Made by a program: the position numbers and the translations under genes. 64,000 nucleotides of DNA from Cryptomeria japonica. Taxonomy: Eukaryota; Streptophyta; Pinopsida; Cupressales; Cupressaceae. Every line of letters begins with the position of its first letter. The stretch's first letter is position 1. This document shows, one piece after another, positions 62,243 to 64,000 of this stretch. A model generated the notes under the pieces. That model searched no databases and had not been told where the DNA came from. It worked only from the letters and a program-made list of their open reading frames with translations. Where the stretch lies: the NCBI RefSeq assembly GCF_030272615.1, contig NC_081407.1:267500575-267564574 (forward strand). Direction: 5' to 3'.

Positions 62243-62255
62243 GGCTCTGATACCA
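62243..62255 (-). other. Primer-binding site, initiator tRNA-Met
   Basis: The minus strand reads TGGTATCAGAGCC directly after the LTR end TAATA. It fixes the LTR boundary and therefore supports the TA...TA termini. Confidence 0.95.
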
Positions 62256-62453
62256 TATTACGCAAGTAATTGGTAAAAAATTGGATGATATTAACAATGA
62301 GCAAACGCTCAATAAATAGGATTACAAAGAATTACAAGAGGGCAAGTTTCTAAAAAGAAACTGCCAATAAGATCGAGCAAGATCTTTAAGATATTTACAC
62401 TAAGTTTACAATATTGAGCATTAATAATAAAATAATAAAGTATTATTCTAATA
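62256..62453 (-). repeat. 5' LTR of the young Copia
   Basis: 198 bp, differing from the 3' LTR at two positions (both A/G) and by the loss of two bases in ATCTTATTAAG. Confidence 0.95.
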
Positions 62454-62458
62454 ATAAT

Positions 62459-62815
62459 CACTTAATATGGAAATTAAAGCGTAAAGTAAATATAATCTGG
62501 AGTCAAAGGAGTCAAACGCTTGACTAAATTTTTTGTTTTCCTTTCTTAACATCTATATAAAATGATTCTACAATCATTACAATTTGTACAAGTCCATTTA
62601 CCATACTTAGCATAACTATAAAATGCAAACATTTTATGTTACAGGTACAAGTACACACATCATGAAATCACACTCAAAATCTGCAAGTGAATTATTTCAA
62701 TCAGTAGGTCACAGAATAGGTAAATACATTAACAAAGCATTGCAAATCCTCATCCATTTCCTTTCTTCATAACTTGAAGCAGTAGGGAGTGTATCATTGA
62801 GGTGATATCCACCTT
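62459..62815. other. No gene recognised
   Basis: Continues the pre-insertion sequence of 57363. No coding signal. Confidence 0.5.
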
Positions 62816-62819
62816 GTTG

Positions 62820-63297
62820 GAAGTACGGTTGAATGGACCAAAATACTGGGAGGGGGGGTGAATCAGTATTCCCACAGCAATAAAAACTTTCCACGGAATT
62901 TAACCTTAGCAATTAATCTTATCAACATGAAACAACAAATGCAGAAAACATAATCACAAGATAGACACCAGATTTTTATACGTGGAAAACCCAAATGGGA
63001 AAAACCATGGCGAGGGTTAGCTCTCAAGATAATATAACTAGCTATATGGTGTTTACAAATGGGGTGGCTCACTGCCAGATTACAACACGGCTTACTATTG
63101 GAATGCTCACTACAATAGAAAAAGGGTGAACTGAAGAAAATTGCATCTCCAAATACATGAAGTCAGTTCCACGATAAGCTCAAATATCAAAACAACAACT
63201 TACCGTAGATCTGGTAAGGGATCTCTGCAACACTTCCTCCATCCTGTCAACACAACTGCTTGCAGCTGATCCGATAAGGGATTACTGCAACACTGTG
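62820..63297 (-). mobile_element. Copia-type LTR piece, minus-oriented
   Basis: Contains GGGGGGGTGAATCAGTATT near 62851-62869 and ACGTGGAAAACCCAAATGGG near 62980-63000, the same pair of modules in the same order as in the solo LTR 1616-3043 and the LTRs at 38759-42578. The left boundary is only approximate, and the sequence stops resembling the family near 63297, where another LTR-like start appears. Confidence 0.7.
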
Positions 63298-64000
63298 TAA
63301 TGTCCCCTTTTTTCCTAGCATTTTGGCTAAGTGGAGAGATAAGGAGAAATTAATTAAATTAATTTCTTATGAAGTCATTAAATAAATTAAAAATAAAAAA
63401 GTGACTTTATATTTAATTAATTTAATTAAATAGTGACTAAAATAAAATATTAAATTATAAAGTCACTTAATAAATAATAAAGTGTACCTACCCTCTTCTA
63501 GAAGGAATCTCATGATGGGTTATGAAAAGGATAAATAGAAGAGGGTGATTGATGATCAGGCAGATTGGAGATTTGGATTTGGAAATTGATGAACTGATGT
63601 GTTGCATTAGTTGAATCTCTGAGAACGCAAACCTTCAGCAGACTGATAGAAGGGCTGGACGAAACCCTAGTTTCTTCTTCTTGGGAGTGGGAGACACTCG
63701 GTTTTCCACATTGTGCATAACGAGTTCTTGGTGATTGGGAAGGACAAATCAGTCCTTTCATTTGAGCTAATTGAGTTTTGGCATCAGCTTTCATGGTGAA
63801 CAATTTTTGGTGAGACTTCAGCTCTTGGGCCAATAAGCATCTATGATTGTATCTACACATTGAGGAAGGCTAGGTGATTCTCTGGAGCACATTATAGGTC
63901 AGTTTGAAGAGAGTTGCAGACATTTTCAGATCTGAGACAAATTACTTCAGACCTCCTTCAACCACGATTTTGCTCATATCATCCCAAAAAGGCTTCGAAC
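63297..64000 (+). mobile_element. Possible start of another LTR, cut by window edge
   Basis: TGTAATGTCCCC at 63297 begins a stretch with an AT-rich upstream part, a GATAAATAGAAGAGGG box near 63529 and no coding signal, a layout typical of plant LTR U3 regions. It abuts the preceding LTR piece abruptly, which suggests nesting. No second end is in the window. Confidence 0.4.

Larger units (their letters stand above)
57364..62458 (-). mobile_element. Young Copia element with TA...TA termini and ATAAT target duplication
   Basis: LTRs are 57369-57568 (200 bp) and 62256-62453 (198 bp). Target duplication ATAAT is at 57364-57368 and 62454-62458. On the minus strand the LTR runs TATTAGAATA ... TTGCGTAATA, so its ends are TA...TA instead of TG...CA. 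Primer-binding site TGGTATCAGAGCC (62255-62243) touches the 5' LTR and a purine tract AAGGGAGGG (57577-57569) touches the 3' LTR. The LTRs differ by two substitutions and one 2-bp indel, about 99% identity, so insertion was recent. The gag-pol frame still has several lesions. Confidence 0.95.

Overview
The window looks like intergenic chromosomal DNA from a seed plant with a large, repeat-rich genome. One intact plant gene (an intronless DYW-class pentatricopeptide repeat gene) sits among dense, often nested retrotransposons. Base composition is AT-rich, there are no operons and no bacterial signals. A conifer or other gymnosperm fits the low gene density and old, decayed elements, but the species cannot be fixed from sequence alone.

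Layout. 1-13.4 kb: an LTR end abutting a long alternating purine-pyrimidine microsatellite; a solo LTR with 5-bp target duplications; a decayed Ty3/Gypsy integrase with a chromodomain; and a Gypsy-like element that keeps two LTRs and a gag remnant but no recognisable pol. 13.4-19.7 kb: an apparently full-length but mutated L1-type LINE with 13-bp target duplications. 20.3-25.3 kb: a solo LTR split by a second, minus-strand LINE that carries an extra open region downstream of its RNase H. 26.8-29.0 kb: the PPR-DYW gene. 32.7-38.8 kb plus 42.6-42.8 kb: a broken long gene of unknown family, interrupted by a non-autonomous LTR element and by a 3.8-kb inverted pair of Copia 3' ends. 45.2-45.7 kb: the N-terminal exon of a BAHD acyltransferase. 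47.6-56.6 kb: a hAT transposase relic holding a Copia element, which holds a solo LTR (three nesting levels). 57.4-62.5 kb: a young Copia element with nearly identical LTRs and unusual TA...TA termini, but with several coding lesions. 62.8-64 kb: two further LTR pieces.

The PPR gene is the only locus I would call functional; its product should act on organelle RNA. The rest is a layered record of insertion. Exact target-site duplications define seven insertions (TTTCC, a 13-bp site, CTTCA, another 13-bp site, GTATT, CAAAC, ATAAT), with an eighth (TATAC) less certain.

The best candidates for something undescribed are the repeat-associated unknown protein (its N-terminal coding segment recurs just inside a Gypsy-like LTR 35 kb away), the LINE with a 3' accessory ORF, and the Copia inverted pair. 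All three are inferences from reading and alignment by eye; no database search was possible.
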